Below, in pieces: positions 10,778 through 21,939 of a stretch of 64,000 nt of DNA; positions within the stretch are counted from its first letter, which is position 1, and each line of letters begins with the position of its first letter. The notes beneath the pieces were generated by a model. That model was not told the origin of the DNA. It ran no database searches and saw only the letters and a list, made by a program, of their open reading frames with translations. This DNA comes from Astrocystis sublimbata (taxonomy: Eukaryota; Ascomycota; Sordariomycetes; Xylariales; Xylariaceae), in contig JAJNNY010000001.1 of NCBI GenBank assembly GCA_022453515.1, forward strand, positions 930,001 through 994,000, given 5' to 3'. The position numbers and the translations under genes are program-made.

Positions 10778-12973
10778 CTATTGAGGGTAATAGACGCCAG
10801 GAGGATAGTTATAATACCCATCCGAGCCAGGTGTGACCATACCATTCATTCCAACATTGGGCATGGGATAACCTTGTGACGGAGGGAAGGTATACGGAGG
10901 CACGGGCGCCAATTGCGAGGCGTCGTAGTAGTAGACCATTCCGTTGACCTCCTGGGCAACAAGATGAGGATTCTGTGCATTTTGCCCTGCAGACTGAGCA
11001 CTTCCGATGTCGGGTTGAGATTGCTGGCCTGTCTGCGAAGCAGGAACGAATGTGGTTGCGTTCGGAGTCATGGTACTAGGATAAGGGGGGTGAGGCGGAT
11101 AGTAATAACCTTGCTGCGGTTGCGGCTGCGGCTGCGGCGGCATCATCTGGTAGGGCGGATAATAGTTTTGCTGTGCGAAATGATTCGGCTGGAACGGCGC
11201 AGCGTGGATAGCACGCTCTGGTATCTGTGAAAGAGGCGTCCCGGTAGAGTGCAGTGAAGGGTAAGATGGATGGCGAGTGTGCATATCGTGGTTGAGGCCA
11301 TTAGATACCTGCACTGGAACTTGCTGATGGAAGGCCTGGTGGTAAGCATTGTCTGGAGACTCGATGCTCGCGACAGAAACGGTCTTCTGAGGACGAGGTT
11401 GGTGCATCAGGATGGGCGCACCCCGGTTTTCCGCGAATGGTGGTTTGGAAGGAAGCGGATGCGTTTGGATTTGGGGTCGTTCATTAAGTCCAACGTGTGC
11501 GTTGTTTATAGACATGGCGGCCGGGCCGTCGCTTGGCGAAAACATTCTCTGATCCTGTCGGCTCTGGGGCGGCAGTCTGACGACGGGTCTGGTCGAATCG
11601 TATGGAAAGGCCGAACGCGACACAACAGAGCCAGTTGGAGAGGTGATAAAATCTCGAGCCATGTCCTGAACAATAGACGAACGGCGACTGACCGCGACAC
11701 TGGGAGAATAAGCGCTTCCAGCATAGACACTGCCCCCGAAAACACTGGTTCTTCTCGAGAACCCTCCCATAGATCCTAGTCCAGATCTGGGTTTGCCGCG
11801 CAATCGTTGATTCGGACGCATAGCACGAGGAATGAATATGAACGATCTGTCAGTAGCCGGGAAGACGTAGCGATGCGGAAAGTCGGGCACGGAGATCCGG
11901 ACTGGCTTGTCCCGTCTTAAGGGCGGTCTGTGATCAGGTAGCTTAGTGTATTGCTTCATAGGTACACCAGAAAAGATGATGGGTTCCTTCAGGCTCGGGA
12001 AGAAGACGCGTATCTGGGCGTTTCCTATGAGCTTCTCCGTGGACATTTTGCGGTTGATGGGCGCCGTGCTCTGGGGGCATGTTGGAATATACCCATTGGC
12101 ATTGCCGTTGGGGTGACCATCGTCAGCGAACGAAGACCGTGGCTGCCGAGCGGGTGGGGGTTGCGTGACAACTTCATGCATGTCATGTGCCCATGGCGCA
12201 GATACTGTAGGGTCAGCAGGGTTATGGACCGGATAGCTATTAAATGTCAGTCAGTACATGACGATGATGACCGGGTTGGGGTGTTGTGCTTACTTGGCGG
12301 GGGCGAAGGGGCCTCCGATGCCGCGACCTCTACCACGAGCAGCCCGACCGAATGGCCGGAATCCGTTGGCAGAAGGTCCGGTGTGTCTGTGGTCATGCAT
12401 GAAGAAGGCCCCGCGGTTGGGGACAAAGGCAGGATCCTCATCCCGCTTACGCCTGTATTCCTCGTGTTCTGTCCGGCGTCGATCCCCTGGGAATTCTCGT
12501 GCACCGTCTCGTGCGGGAGCAACAACAGAATCCGAGCTGACCACGATGGGCGCGGCTGCTTTTGGCGGTGACTTCGAAGCATCATCGAAATCCAGCTCTT
12601 GCACCGGGGCATTCTTGTCTGAAATACTCAAGCCGTTCATCATGAAGTCGGTGTCGGCCATAGCATCGTCGCTGGGGTTCGAGGGCTTGTGGGCGGCGGA
12701 ACTAGACGCAGGCTTGGGGTGGGCGTTCTTGTTGCCGTTGGTGTTCCTGGCGCGACCAGCTATCTTGGTCTTCACTGGCGGCGCGGTAGGCGAGGCATCC
12801 TCGACGTTGCTTGTGTCGCTATCGTCGGCAGCATCAATGTCGTCAGAGGCCAGGGACCCGTCGCTGAGGGAGTCGTCGTCTATCTCGAGCTGATCGACAC
12901 CGCCCTCGTCCTCGCCCTCGTCCTCCACACGACGCCTGTGGCCGATCATCTTCCGCCGTCGAATGCCTGCCAT
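10778..12973 (-). CDS. Btz (CASC3/Barentsz) domain protein, exon-junction-complex subunit
   Basis: Two exons, 12973-12294 and 12236-10778 (57-bp intron), give 712 residues. Residues about 180-200 (YRRKRDEDPAFVPNRGAFF, then MHDHR) match the core of the Btz/SELOR domain that in CASC3/MLN51 wraps around eIF4AIII and holds the exon junction complex on spliced mRNA. An acidic N-terminal region (EDEGEDEGG, DDDSLSDGS) comes before it, an RGRGRG patch after. The long C-terminal two thirds is low-complexity, rich in Pro, Gln, Tyr and Ser, with a PQPQPQPQQ run and YYYP/YNYPP segments, typical of RNA-granule proteins. Saccharomyces lacks this complex but intron-rich filamentous fungi keep it, which fits the intron density seen here. 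The start MAGIRRRKM and the intron phase agree with a full-length gene. Confidence 0.82.
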
Positions 12974-15900
12974 ATTGTGGAAAGACGGCAGAGCGTGCGG
13001 TGCGCAAGGCTAGCAGGGAGCGAGCGACAATGGGAGGCGACCACCCAAGCGGGAGAGATAGACGCGGGGCTACCACAAGTAGTTGGACATGCGTGTTGCT
13101 GCTGCTCAATAGCGAACCAGCGGATGGTAAGGTGTATGGATGGCAGATAAATGCAATCAGACTGGGATCATGTAGGCGTCACGACGGCCGGCGGTGCGAA
13201 AGGGTGACAAGGGTGATGAATGAGGCCTTTGACGAAGCAGCTTGGGCGCGTATGGTTCCACTCGAGATGCAGAGCCCGGCACAGCAGCAGAGTCGCCAGT
13301 CCCGTAGTTGGCAGCGTGGTGGCTGTCGAGCCGAAGAAAGTCGAGTCGGGTCGGGTCAGATTGGGTTGAGTCGAGGCGATGCGGCCTGGTTGGAGTCGAG
13401 GTGACCTCGGACAGGTACCGTCGGCAAAGGACAAAACAAGACAACGGAGTTAAGAAGGACAGACAGAAAGCAGCAGCACAAACCCAAGTGACAGCTTAAA
13501 AAAAGAAACAAACCCCCGCGTCTAGGTAGATGCAGTGGTATATAAGCCTGCCCTTAATGTCCTGGTGGAAGCTTAAAGCGGGACGCTTGGTTGCGGTTTG
13601 GATCTAGGAGATATGGTCGAGCTGGGACAGGAAGTGCGAGGTTCGGTACGAGGTTGACGTGACGGACGGGATCCAAAAGTTTCGATGAGGTGAAGTCGAA
13701 CTGGCGAAGAGAGCGACGGGGGGGCCTACCTGCCTAGCGCCAACCGTGGCAGCGTGGCAGCGAAGGGTGCATGTGGGTAATAGGTACCTAGCACTAGGTA
13801 CCCCGGGCATGTACCTACACCCAAGGCACCTGAGGCACCTACGTGTAGTGCCTGACTGAAGTCATCGGGCGAGTTTAGACAACCTGCCCAAGCCCCCAAG
13901 CACCTCTGCCAGCCCTCTCCCAGGTGGTGCCGGACGGGCGCCATCCCTGCCGAACGGCAGGTGTACTGCAGGTAGGATGGGTGAATTGGTGGTGGCGACC
14001 AACCTGATGGCTCAGTGGATGGGCCAGATCAACAGCCTCATGAACCATGGCATGAGCAAATGTCCTACAAAGGGAACATTGAGCAATGGGCCACCGTACT
14101 ACAGTTCTGTGCACCTGGGCAGCTAGTTCATGTGAGGGCTCACCTGGAGACTCAGGCTGTTACGGTATTGTTCGCGGTATGAAGAACACCTTAGTACAGA
14201 GGTACATGTGTTGGTATAAATGTAAGTGCGACCTCGTGAGCTTCAAGTCTACTTGGTTGAACGCTAAATGCCGCATGAGGATAATGTGTACGTTGAAACA
14301 ACGAACGACTACTTCTTGTGGTCTGGGTCAAGAAAGCCCACGCGGCTCTATTGGCAACCGTCGCGGGTGCATCAAGCATCATGCTCCTCCTATCTATGCA
14401 ATGAGCCCCCTACCTCATTGATGCGCTCAAGCCGTAATTCAGATCTCGGGCCACGCAGGTTGAACAGCTTCCTATACTCCGGGACCTCGTGCAGATGCGT
14501 CCTAGATAAGCCCAATCATCGTTTTGCACGCGGACCCAGTCGACAACAGTGGCAACCGTCTGATAAGCTGCAGTCATCAAAACAACAACACATGCTAGAT
14601 ACATTTGTGGCTAGAGACTCGTCAATACTTCAACGTGGCCATCCACTCCTATAGTTGAAGGTGGAGAATGCCGGTTTTATACTGTTTCGCATACAACCTA
14701 CCTACCTTAGGTAGATGCCTAGGTACCTAAGGTCGTAATATGAAAATTCATAAGCTGCAGCTGTGTGGTAGAGGAATGAAGCAACAAAAGACTGTTGTTG
14801 GTGGTACCGTAGTAGCCAATAGACATGGGCCGCTCCTAATATCACTCCGAATCCTCAATGCCCACACCGTGGCGTGACGTCTACCCCAGATTTTGTTTGT
14901 GTCGTTGTTCTAGGTTGGAACCAACCACCCTGTGTCGCCTGGAAGCAGCATCGCCGATTAGTACATACGAACCTAGGCATACCTTAACTAAGGTTGTTGA
15001 GAATGTTCTTAGCTTACAGGCTACATCTTCACCCAGCACCTGTTGAACGTTTGGATTACTGGAATCAACGTCGAACAGAAAAACACTTTCGCCATGCTAT
15101 CAAGAGTTGTCCGGGTGAGTGGGTTACCCATCACTGACATTGTTTACCTGTAAGATGGCAACAACATAATCAGCCCATCACCAAGGAATCGATGTAGAAC
15201 CAGTAACTGACCGAAATGGCAAATTCTAGAATTTAGGCTCAGGCTCTCGAGCTCTGTGGCAATCTAGGGAGGTACATATAAATAAGCACCTGCCAAAGTA
15301 CTGTATTTAATCTACCTACATCTAAGTAGAGTGGGCTACAGAGCTTATTAAGTCACTGCAACTAATAGTTGTCAAACAACTCGAACCAAGTGCTAGAAAA
15401 CTAACTCTACCTAGGGACACGCAGTTGTGACCCAAGCGGAAATTCTAACATCTAATAGGTTTAGGGCGATGCCTTGAACCGTAGTGGCGAGAGTGAGTCC
15501 CCGAATAGTTTTGGCTGCAACCTTAGGTACCTAGGTACCAAGAAACTATCACACAATCCCCCGAATTATGGGTATGTGCTACCTCAATCTGACTTGTTTC
15601 ATTCTCGCCGTGTCTGATCACTTTACTAGTAGGAATACCTTATTCTATAAAGTGGTAGACAGATCATAACGATTAATCAAGAAACCAATGGCCTGTTTCT
15701 GACTGCAGGTGCCCGACGCTGATACAGAACCCGACTTGAAGCAAAGCCTTGAAACAAATGCTCTTGCGATGCTTATGCTTTCAAGGCTTCATGCAGTCAA
15801 ACGTGTTCAATGAAGCAACATCCTGCACCGCGAAGTACTAAGCAATACTTGAGCTACAAAGTCTATGGCCTCACTGCATACATGTGTAATATTCAAGCGG

Positions 15901-17802
15901 TAAATATACCTCAGGGCAGAGGAAGTAATTTGCGAGGTCCCTGGTTGGTAGATATTGTGTTGGCAAAGTGATGTCAACGCCGCCTACCTACCTACCCAGG
16001 TACCTAGGCAACACGTCTATTGCCTGGGGAGTTATGTTGCTCGGCAGTTAGTTATATTATAAATACCTGTAGATACTACCCATGTATCATGATCTTGGGA
16101 CTCTTTTCCTCACTTCGCACTTCTTTGCACAATACGTTTTAGCAGTTCGCTCCACTCTCCAGCTACCGTCGCCATTAACGCCGACGCTGACGCCGACGGC
16201 TGTAGCCTGTAAGTGGCACAGCTTGCGAAGACGTATCTGCCTACAAGTGGCGCTTGGTCATCCCTCCCTACCAACAACATATATGAGAGCACTCCATGGG
16301 CGGAACGTAAGTAAGCCCACTCTTCAGCTGCACTGCAATACCTACTTCATTTGAACGCCAATACTGGATTCCAATCTGTAATCCTCGCACTTGCAATTAC
16401 AATCGTCTTCAGGGTGGAAACGCTCATGCCCAAAGCAGCATTGTCCAGCGTGAACGCGAGAACATTTAACGCATTTGGAAGTATGTACCCCTTCCGCTAT
16501 CCTATCCCATCCATTGCCATGATGCACTCGGAATCAATCAGCGAGCGCGCCTGCGACTCCGACTTGACTGTCCCGTTGTCTGCATTGCTCCTCTCGTACA
16601 TGTATCCCTCGGTGTTACCCGCCCAGGCCCGCAGGCAACCTTATATAAGCTCTGCACCTACCTACATGTAGGTACCTATCCGGGCCCCCGGGTTTACTGG
16701 AGGCGCCTGGTAGGGGTACTTACGCAACCCTTCCGTCACGAGCTCCTTCTTTCTCCGCCTTCTCCTCCTCCACTTCACTCACCACCTGGCACCTGCACAC
16801 TCCAACCTCGAATCCACCAGTTTAAACGACACACCATCATCTCTTTCTCTTTCCTCGTCATCGCAGGGTGAACATTCTCTTCAATTTCGTCGTTTGACGT
16901 CCGATGACTCTCTCATCGCATCTGTTCCTAGATGACTTGAGCTTCGCATTCTACTTGCACTTAGTGGCCGTTCATCTATCTGATTTCGCGACTGGCTGCT
17001 GACCGCCTGACATCAGGACCAGTTGAGTTCAAGTAGTGCGTTTCCACATACCTCGCATACCTCCTACCTACGACATTGGTAGGTGCTAGGCAGGCACAGC
17101 GTTCCTCGGCGGCAGCCCATTACCTAGGTACACAATCATTGACCCATCGTTGGCTTCCCCGATACCAAACGCCACCAGCAAGGATCAACCGATGTCTACG
17201 CATAGGTAAGTTTACCCATTCACCGCTCTCCTTGCACTGTACTTTCTACACCTGTCTACCTGCGGTGTGCTGGCTGGCTGGCTCGCTGGTTGGATGGATG
17301 GCCGACCGGCTCTCCCTTATGGCGGGCGGCAATTCACTTGTGACTTCATTCACTGGAGCGTGTCGAGGTCCCTCGCCCTGGCACCAGGACGAGGATGAGC
17401 CGGCCGAGCCCCAGTCGAGCCGGGCTCGCCAGGCCCCCAAGGTCCACCCTGAGCCACCTCCACTCTCTTAGCTGCTATTTCCCCACCCCGCCGCCTCGCG
17501 CTACTGCACGTCCTATGCCGCTATGGTCGCCCAGAGGCCCTAGAACTGCCTGCACCAGACAGCCGAGCAGCCTGCAGCACCTGGACCACTGCCTACTCTC
17601 GTCACTGCTTGCATTCCGAGACGCTCTCTTTCCCTCCTTCCCTCACTTTCACTTCTATCCCCTGCTTGCCTTCAGCAACCACAATCATCGCCATTTTCAT
17701 CAATTTCCCTTTCTCAAGCATCAGTATATGGCCAGATAACTCATGCCCAGCGATACTTTTAGGGCTGAACCCGGTGCTCGGAGCAGCCGGCGTGCATCTA
17801 AC
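12974..17802. other. 4.8 kb gene-free divergent region
   Basis: Between the starts of the Btz and NBR1 genes I find no open frame with a recognisable domain or believable exon chain. It carries at least six copies of the TACCTAGGTA-type palindrome (about 13780-13820, 14697-14732, 15521-15540, 15982-16010, 16656-16679, 17121-17131). From about 16740 to 17740 the + strand is strongly pyrimidine-rich, with a possible TATA element (TTATATAAGC) at 16641-16650, so the last kilobase is probably the promoter and leader of NBR1. Confidence 0.5.
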
Positions 17803-20800
17803 ATGGCCTCGTTATCGGCACCTGCCACCGCAGATACCCTGATCACGCTCAAGATCAATTTCGATGGCACCACTCGTCGATTCAAGCTTCCACTCAAGGA
17901 TCTCGGCTCAATAATTACATTCGAAAACAAGGTGCGTTCATGTTGCATGTCGATTTTGGGCTTGCGTAAGCTAACAATGCACTCCCAGGTCCGCGCTTTC
18001 CTGGACATTCCCGAAGGAACAACCGCCATCATCGAGCGATACTCCGATTCAGCTACTACCTTCGTCACCCTTAGTAATGCAAACGTTTCGGTCTACAAGC
18101 AGCTGTACAGAGCCGCGAAGGCGAAGCTGAAGCTCAAGCTACGAGTCACTACAATTGTTCCCGAGCCAGTTGACGAGGTTTCGTCCCCGCATGTAGTAGG
18201 TGTCAACGAGGATGCACGTGAGCACATTGAGGCATTCACAGGCCCCAAGCCAGTTACCATTGAGGATGCGCCCGAGGACGAAACTCGAGCGGCGAGCTCA
18301 GCCCAAGTCGCTAGAGAGAAGTCGCCTGATACGGAGGCGTCTAGCGCCCCAGCAGAGGAGACCCCTGATGCGGATATCATGCCCGCTCCCCAGACCGGTG
18401 AAGATGTTTTTTCGTTCATCAAAGAATGGCGAACTCGGGGCAACCCAAGGATCCATCTAAAACGGAACGCTAACGGTGAAGAAGTCATCAAATTTCTTGG
18501 CCCATGCTCATCTAGTGAGCCAATGGTCACTCGCGAGGGCCAAGCAGACGCTCCCGATCCTCTTCCCACCTCTTTGGCTGAATTGCTACGTGGTATCGGT
18601 GCCAGAGAGGCTTCTCGAGGGCCCAAACCCCCACGACGATTTGTTCCTCAATCTGTCAAGGATCTAGTTGCCAAATCAGCTGCAGCTGCCAAAGCTGCAG
18701 ATGCCAAATCAGCTGCAGAATTATTGAACGAAGCGCAGCTCCCGGGCTTTCACATGGACTTTTTGGAGCCTATGAAGGCTAAGAAGTGTACGGCGCCCAT
18801 TGACCACCTTCAGTCATTTGAGGCTACCAAGGCTCCCGCTCTAGCTGCGGAGGCTTCAGACCCAATCATCAAGGGAACCGAACCCACAGAACTGGCACTT
18901 CTCCAGAATGAATACATGAAGCGCCCATTCACTGTCTGCTGCAATAGCTGTGATCAGTCTGTGCCCGAGGCACACTTTCATTGCTCGATATGTGATGAGG
19001 GTGACTTTGACCTCTGCCAACAGTGCGTTGATCGTGGTATCACTTGCTACGGTGACGGACACTGGCTCATTAAGCGAACTGTCGTCAACGGCGACATCAA
19101 ATGCAGCAGTACTCAGATCGCCCCTAAGTCGGCTCGACCCACAAAATCTAAGCCTTCCCCGTCACCAAACGATGCTCTTTATGCTGCGCATCGCCGGCTC
19201 GCCTCGTCCTCTCCTTGCAAGCTGGTCCAGGACTTCACAGCCCGGACGTGCAACTGTTGCGTGCAGGAATTCCGCGAGGAGATGTTCGTCCACTGCACGA
19301 CATGCGATGACTATGATCTCTGCAAGACTTGCTTCGCAAAAGATCAACATGGTCATCATCCCAACCATGGATTTGACCCCGCAGTCAAAGACACTGTATT
19401 CAATCACCTCATCTCCTCACAGATGGAACCTGGACGGAATGTGCTCCACAACGCCATCTGCGATGGCTGCGACAAATATGTTCGGGGCATTCGCCACAAG
19501 TGCCTCGACTGCCCCGACTGGGACTATTGTTCAGACTGCGTGAAAGAGGCATCTTTTATCCACGCAAATCACCGATTCGTTGCTATTTACGAACCTTTGG
19601 GCGAACCTTTCCGCACCAATTCACGTGCCACTCATTATGGCATCAGCTGTGATGGCCCATTGTGCTCTGCCCGCGATTGCAACTCTAGATATATCCAGGG
19701 AGTGCGATACAAGTGTGCTGTCTGCCATGACACTGACTTCTGTGCCAACTGCGAAGCCAGCCCCGCCAACACTCACAACAAGACGCACCCACTTATCAAG
19801 TTCAAGACACCGGTGCGTCATGTCAGTGTCACGACTACGGGAGAACATGAGGACGGGCAGCGTCTACCCACCATGGGAGACAGGGCCCACGCTGCTCGCT
19901 CTCCCACGCACTCACACAACCATACCTCGACCAAAGAAAATATTGTTGCTACGCCCGTTCAGACTGTGGTTAATGTTCAGCCCACTGAGCAGATGGAAGC
20001 GGTGCCTGTCGAGAAAACAATCAAGGATGAATTCAAGGATGAGGTCACCGAGGCTGTGGCAGAAGAGTGCGAGGTCAAGCAAGAAACCAGCCGGAAGTCG
20101 CCCGCTCTGGTGAAGCTTCCACCATCAAGCCATGCTGATGAAAGCCTCAAGGCGGTCTTCAAGTGTGACACCATTCAAGACGGCTCAATCCTTCCGCCCA
20201 ACATCACTTTTGAGCAGACATGGGTCCTTCGAAACGAAGGCACAGTCCCATGGCCTGCCGGGTGTGCTGTCAAGTTCGTTGGTGGGGATTACATGGGTGC
20301 CGTTGACCCTTCTCATCCCGCTGGTATCCACGAGCTAGTCTCTGCTTCCGAGTCTACCGTATGTTACAATTCCCTGCGCCCGGGTCAGGAGTTTCCTTTC
20401 ACAGTATTGATGCGGACACCAAAACGTGACGGCAAGGTTATTTCATACTGGCGCCTGACCACTCCTGATGGCGTCAAGTTCGGTAACAAATTGTGGTGTG
20501 ACGTGACAGTTGAGACGCCAGCCGAGACAGAACAGATCAAGGCTGAGGTACCTACTGTCGCTGAATCCAACACTGACGTTGAAGAGAATGAGGCGGCGGC
20601 TATTGAGGGAAGTCGCATGATCATCCCCAAGTTGGACCATGAGTCACCCGCTTCCAGTATTCACGAAGTACGATCAGAAGTCGAGATCGCAACTGAGACT
20701 GAGACTCTTGCTCCCTCTGCCGAAGATGATGACGACTTTGAAGATTGCGGTGGAGTGGATGACTGGGCCGATGATTCTGACGACGGTTTCTTGACTGACG

Positions 20801-20874
20801 AGGAGTACGACATACTCGATGCTTCTGATGAGGAGTTCCTCCTTGAGCAGCAGAGCAAGATTCCCAGGAAGTAG
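17803..20874 (+). CDS. NBR1-type selective autophagy receptor (PB1, four ZZ fingers, FW domain)
   Basis: Cargo receptor that links cargo to Atg8 on phagophores. Taking the ATG at 17803 (TAACATGG; the upstream in-frame ATG at 17743 has weak context) and removing an intron at 17932-17988, the protein has 1004 residues. Order of parts: PB1 domain about 10-95 (ITLKINFDGTTRRFKLPLKD); an acidic, low-complexity linker; four ZZ zinc fingers at about 354-405, 461-510, 529-580 and 591-650, each with the Cys-x2-Cys pairs (CCNSC, CNCC, CDGCDKY, CDGPLC); the FW/NBR1 domain about 762-885 (TFEQTWVLRNEGTVPWPAG, SYWRLTTPDG); and an acidic tail with DEEYDIL at about 980-986, a good match to an Atg8-interacting motif. 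The 57-bp intron is a multiple of three and free of stops, so naive translation hides it. Confidence 0.9.
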   Translation: MASLSAPATADTLITLKINFDGTTRRFKLPLKDLGSIITFENKVRSCCMSILGLRKLTMHSQVRAFLDIPEGTTAIIERYSDSATTFVTLSNANVSVYKQLYRAAKAKLKLKLRVTTIVPEPVDEVSSPHVVGVNEDAREHIEAFTGPKPVTIEDAPEDETRAASSAQVAREKSPDTEASSAPAEETPDADIMPAPQTGEDVFSFIKEWRTRGNPRIHLKRNANGEEVIKFLGPCSSSEPMVTREGQADAPDPLPTSLAELLRGIGAREASRGPKPPRRFVPQSVKDLVAKSAAAAKAADAKSAAELLNEAQLPGFHMDFLEPMKAKKCTAPIDHLQSFEATKAPALAAEASDPIIKGTEPTELALLQNEYMKRPFTVCCNSCDQSVPEAHFHCSICDEGDFDLCQQCVDRGITCYGDGHWLIKRTVVNGDIKCSSTQIAPKSARPTKSKPSPSPNDALYAAHRRLASSSPCKLVQDFTARTCNCCVQEFREEMFVHCTTCDDYDLCKTCFAKDQHGHHPNHGFDPAVKDTVFNHLISSQMEPGRNVLHNAICDGCDKYVRGIRHKCLDCPDWDYCSDCVKEASFIHANHRFVAIYEPLGEPFRTNSRATHYGISCDGPLCSARDCNSRYIQGVRYKCAVCHDTDFCANCEASPANTHNKTHPLIKFKTPVRHVSVTTTGEHEDGQRLPTMGDRAHAARSPTHSHNHTSTKENIVATPVQTVVNVQPTEQMEAVPVEKTIKDEFKDEVTEAVAEECEVKQETSRKSPALVKLPPSSHADESLKAVFKCDTIQDGSILPPNITFEQTWVLRNEGTVPWPAGCAVKFVGGDYMGAVDPSHPAGIHELVSASESTVCYNSLRPGQEFPFTVLMRTPKRDGKVISYWRLTTPDGVKFGNKLWCDVTVETPAETEQIKAEVPTVAESNTDVEENEAAAIEGSRMIIPKLDHESPASSIHEVRSEVEIATETETLAPSAEDDDDFEDCGGVDDWADDSDDGFLTDEEYDILDASDEEFLLEQQSKIPRK

Positions 20875-21939
20875 TGGGGTTGTTTTGATTTACAGGCCTG
20901 TTCCTGGCCATGTTACTTTGCGAAATTTTCTTTTAGCTGACGGGTAAATCACTTGACTGCTGTGACATTTTCTGTTTCTATTTCAGCAGCGTTCGGTTTT
21001 CACGGGTCTCGTCTTTTCTCGTCCTCAATCTCCTCTACGCTGACGATGGCTCTCGGTCTCTCATTGGCTTCAATCCGGCCAGCGAGACCTCTGCCTTTCT
21101 GATGCCACTGTATTTCTGAGACACTCATTAACAGAATGATTTGCGACTGAATACGATGCATCCTCCCTCGAGGGTCATAGGTAGTGAATTGAGTTGCACT
21201 CTTTGCCAAATTTGCCAGGTGATTTATTTGCGGAACGTGAGTGTGCCATTGACGAGTAATATTAAAGTGATAATATAATGTTGGCTACGATGTTAGTACC
21301 AGATGAATATGGTCCTTGGAGCCATATACCTCTCAGTGGATAGATGTCTGCCTTAGGTAGGCAAGCATATCTGTGCAGACTATCGCACTTTTGTAGCATC
21401 CAAGACGACATATGATGGGTTTGAAGAAATTGAAACCTGCGTTCAGTTGGCCTTCGTGAACAGGTAGTCCCAATAGCACAGTTCCTTGCCATCCACGGCT
21501 ATTGATTGCACGGTCCATGTCAGTTGGCTGGGAATATCGTGCTGCTACATGCAATGACTGATCTTATCTGCATTTCCGTCATCTATGCTTGGAGGTGTAT
21601 TCATGACACGATGTTTTTGTTTCTGTTTCGTTCAAGACCAAGCATTGAGATCTGTGGACTACAAGACGAGGAGGCGCTACTATATATAGTATAGGTAGAT
21701 AGATAAAAGGATGAGAAATAACATTCGAAACATAACGGCAACAACCCAAACTCCTGCTCATGCGTTTCTTTACACGACGGTAGGGGGAAAGGGAAATGCT
21801 AACCCCACCTCATCTCTCCATCTATCCTTGCCGCGACTGATCATGCGTCGAAGCTTACGATTCGGGCAGCTAGCTAATCCTCTGCGTCAGCTATTGTATA
21901 TATTTATATATATATATCGCTCGCCAACCCCCTAGCAGC
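20875..21939. other. Convergent intergenic region, NBR1 / ERV41
   Basis: 3' flanks of two convergent genes, AT-rich, with a TATATATTTATATATATATAT run at about 21897-21917. No supported gene. Confidence 0.55.

Noticed and set aside
12258..12893. 211-codon + strand frame
   Set aside because: Shadow of the Btz-domain gene on the opposite strand.
18093..18626. 177-codon - strand frame
   Set aside because: Antisense shadow of the NBR1 linker region.
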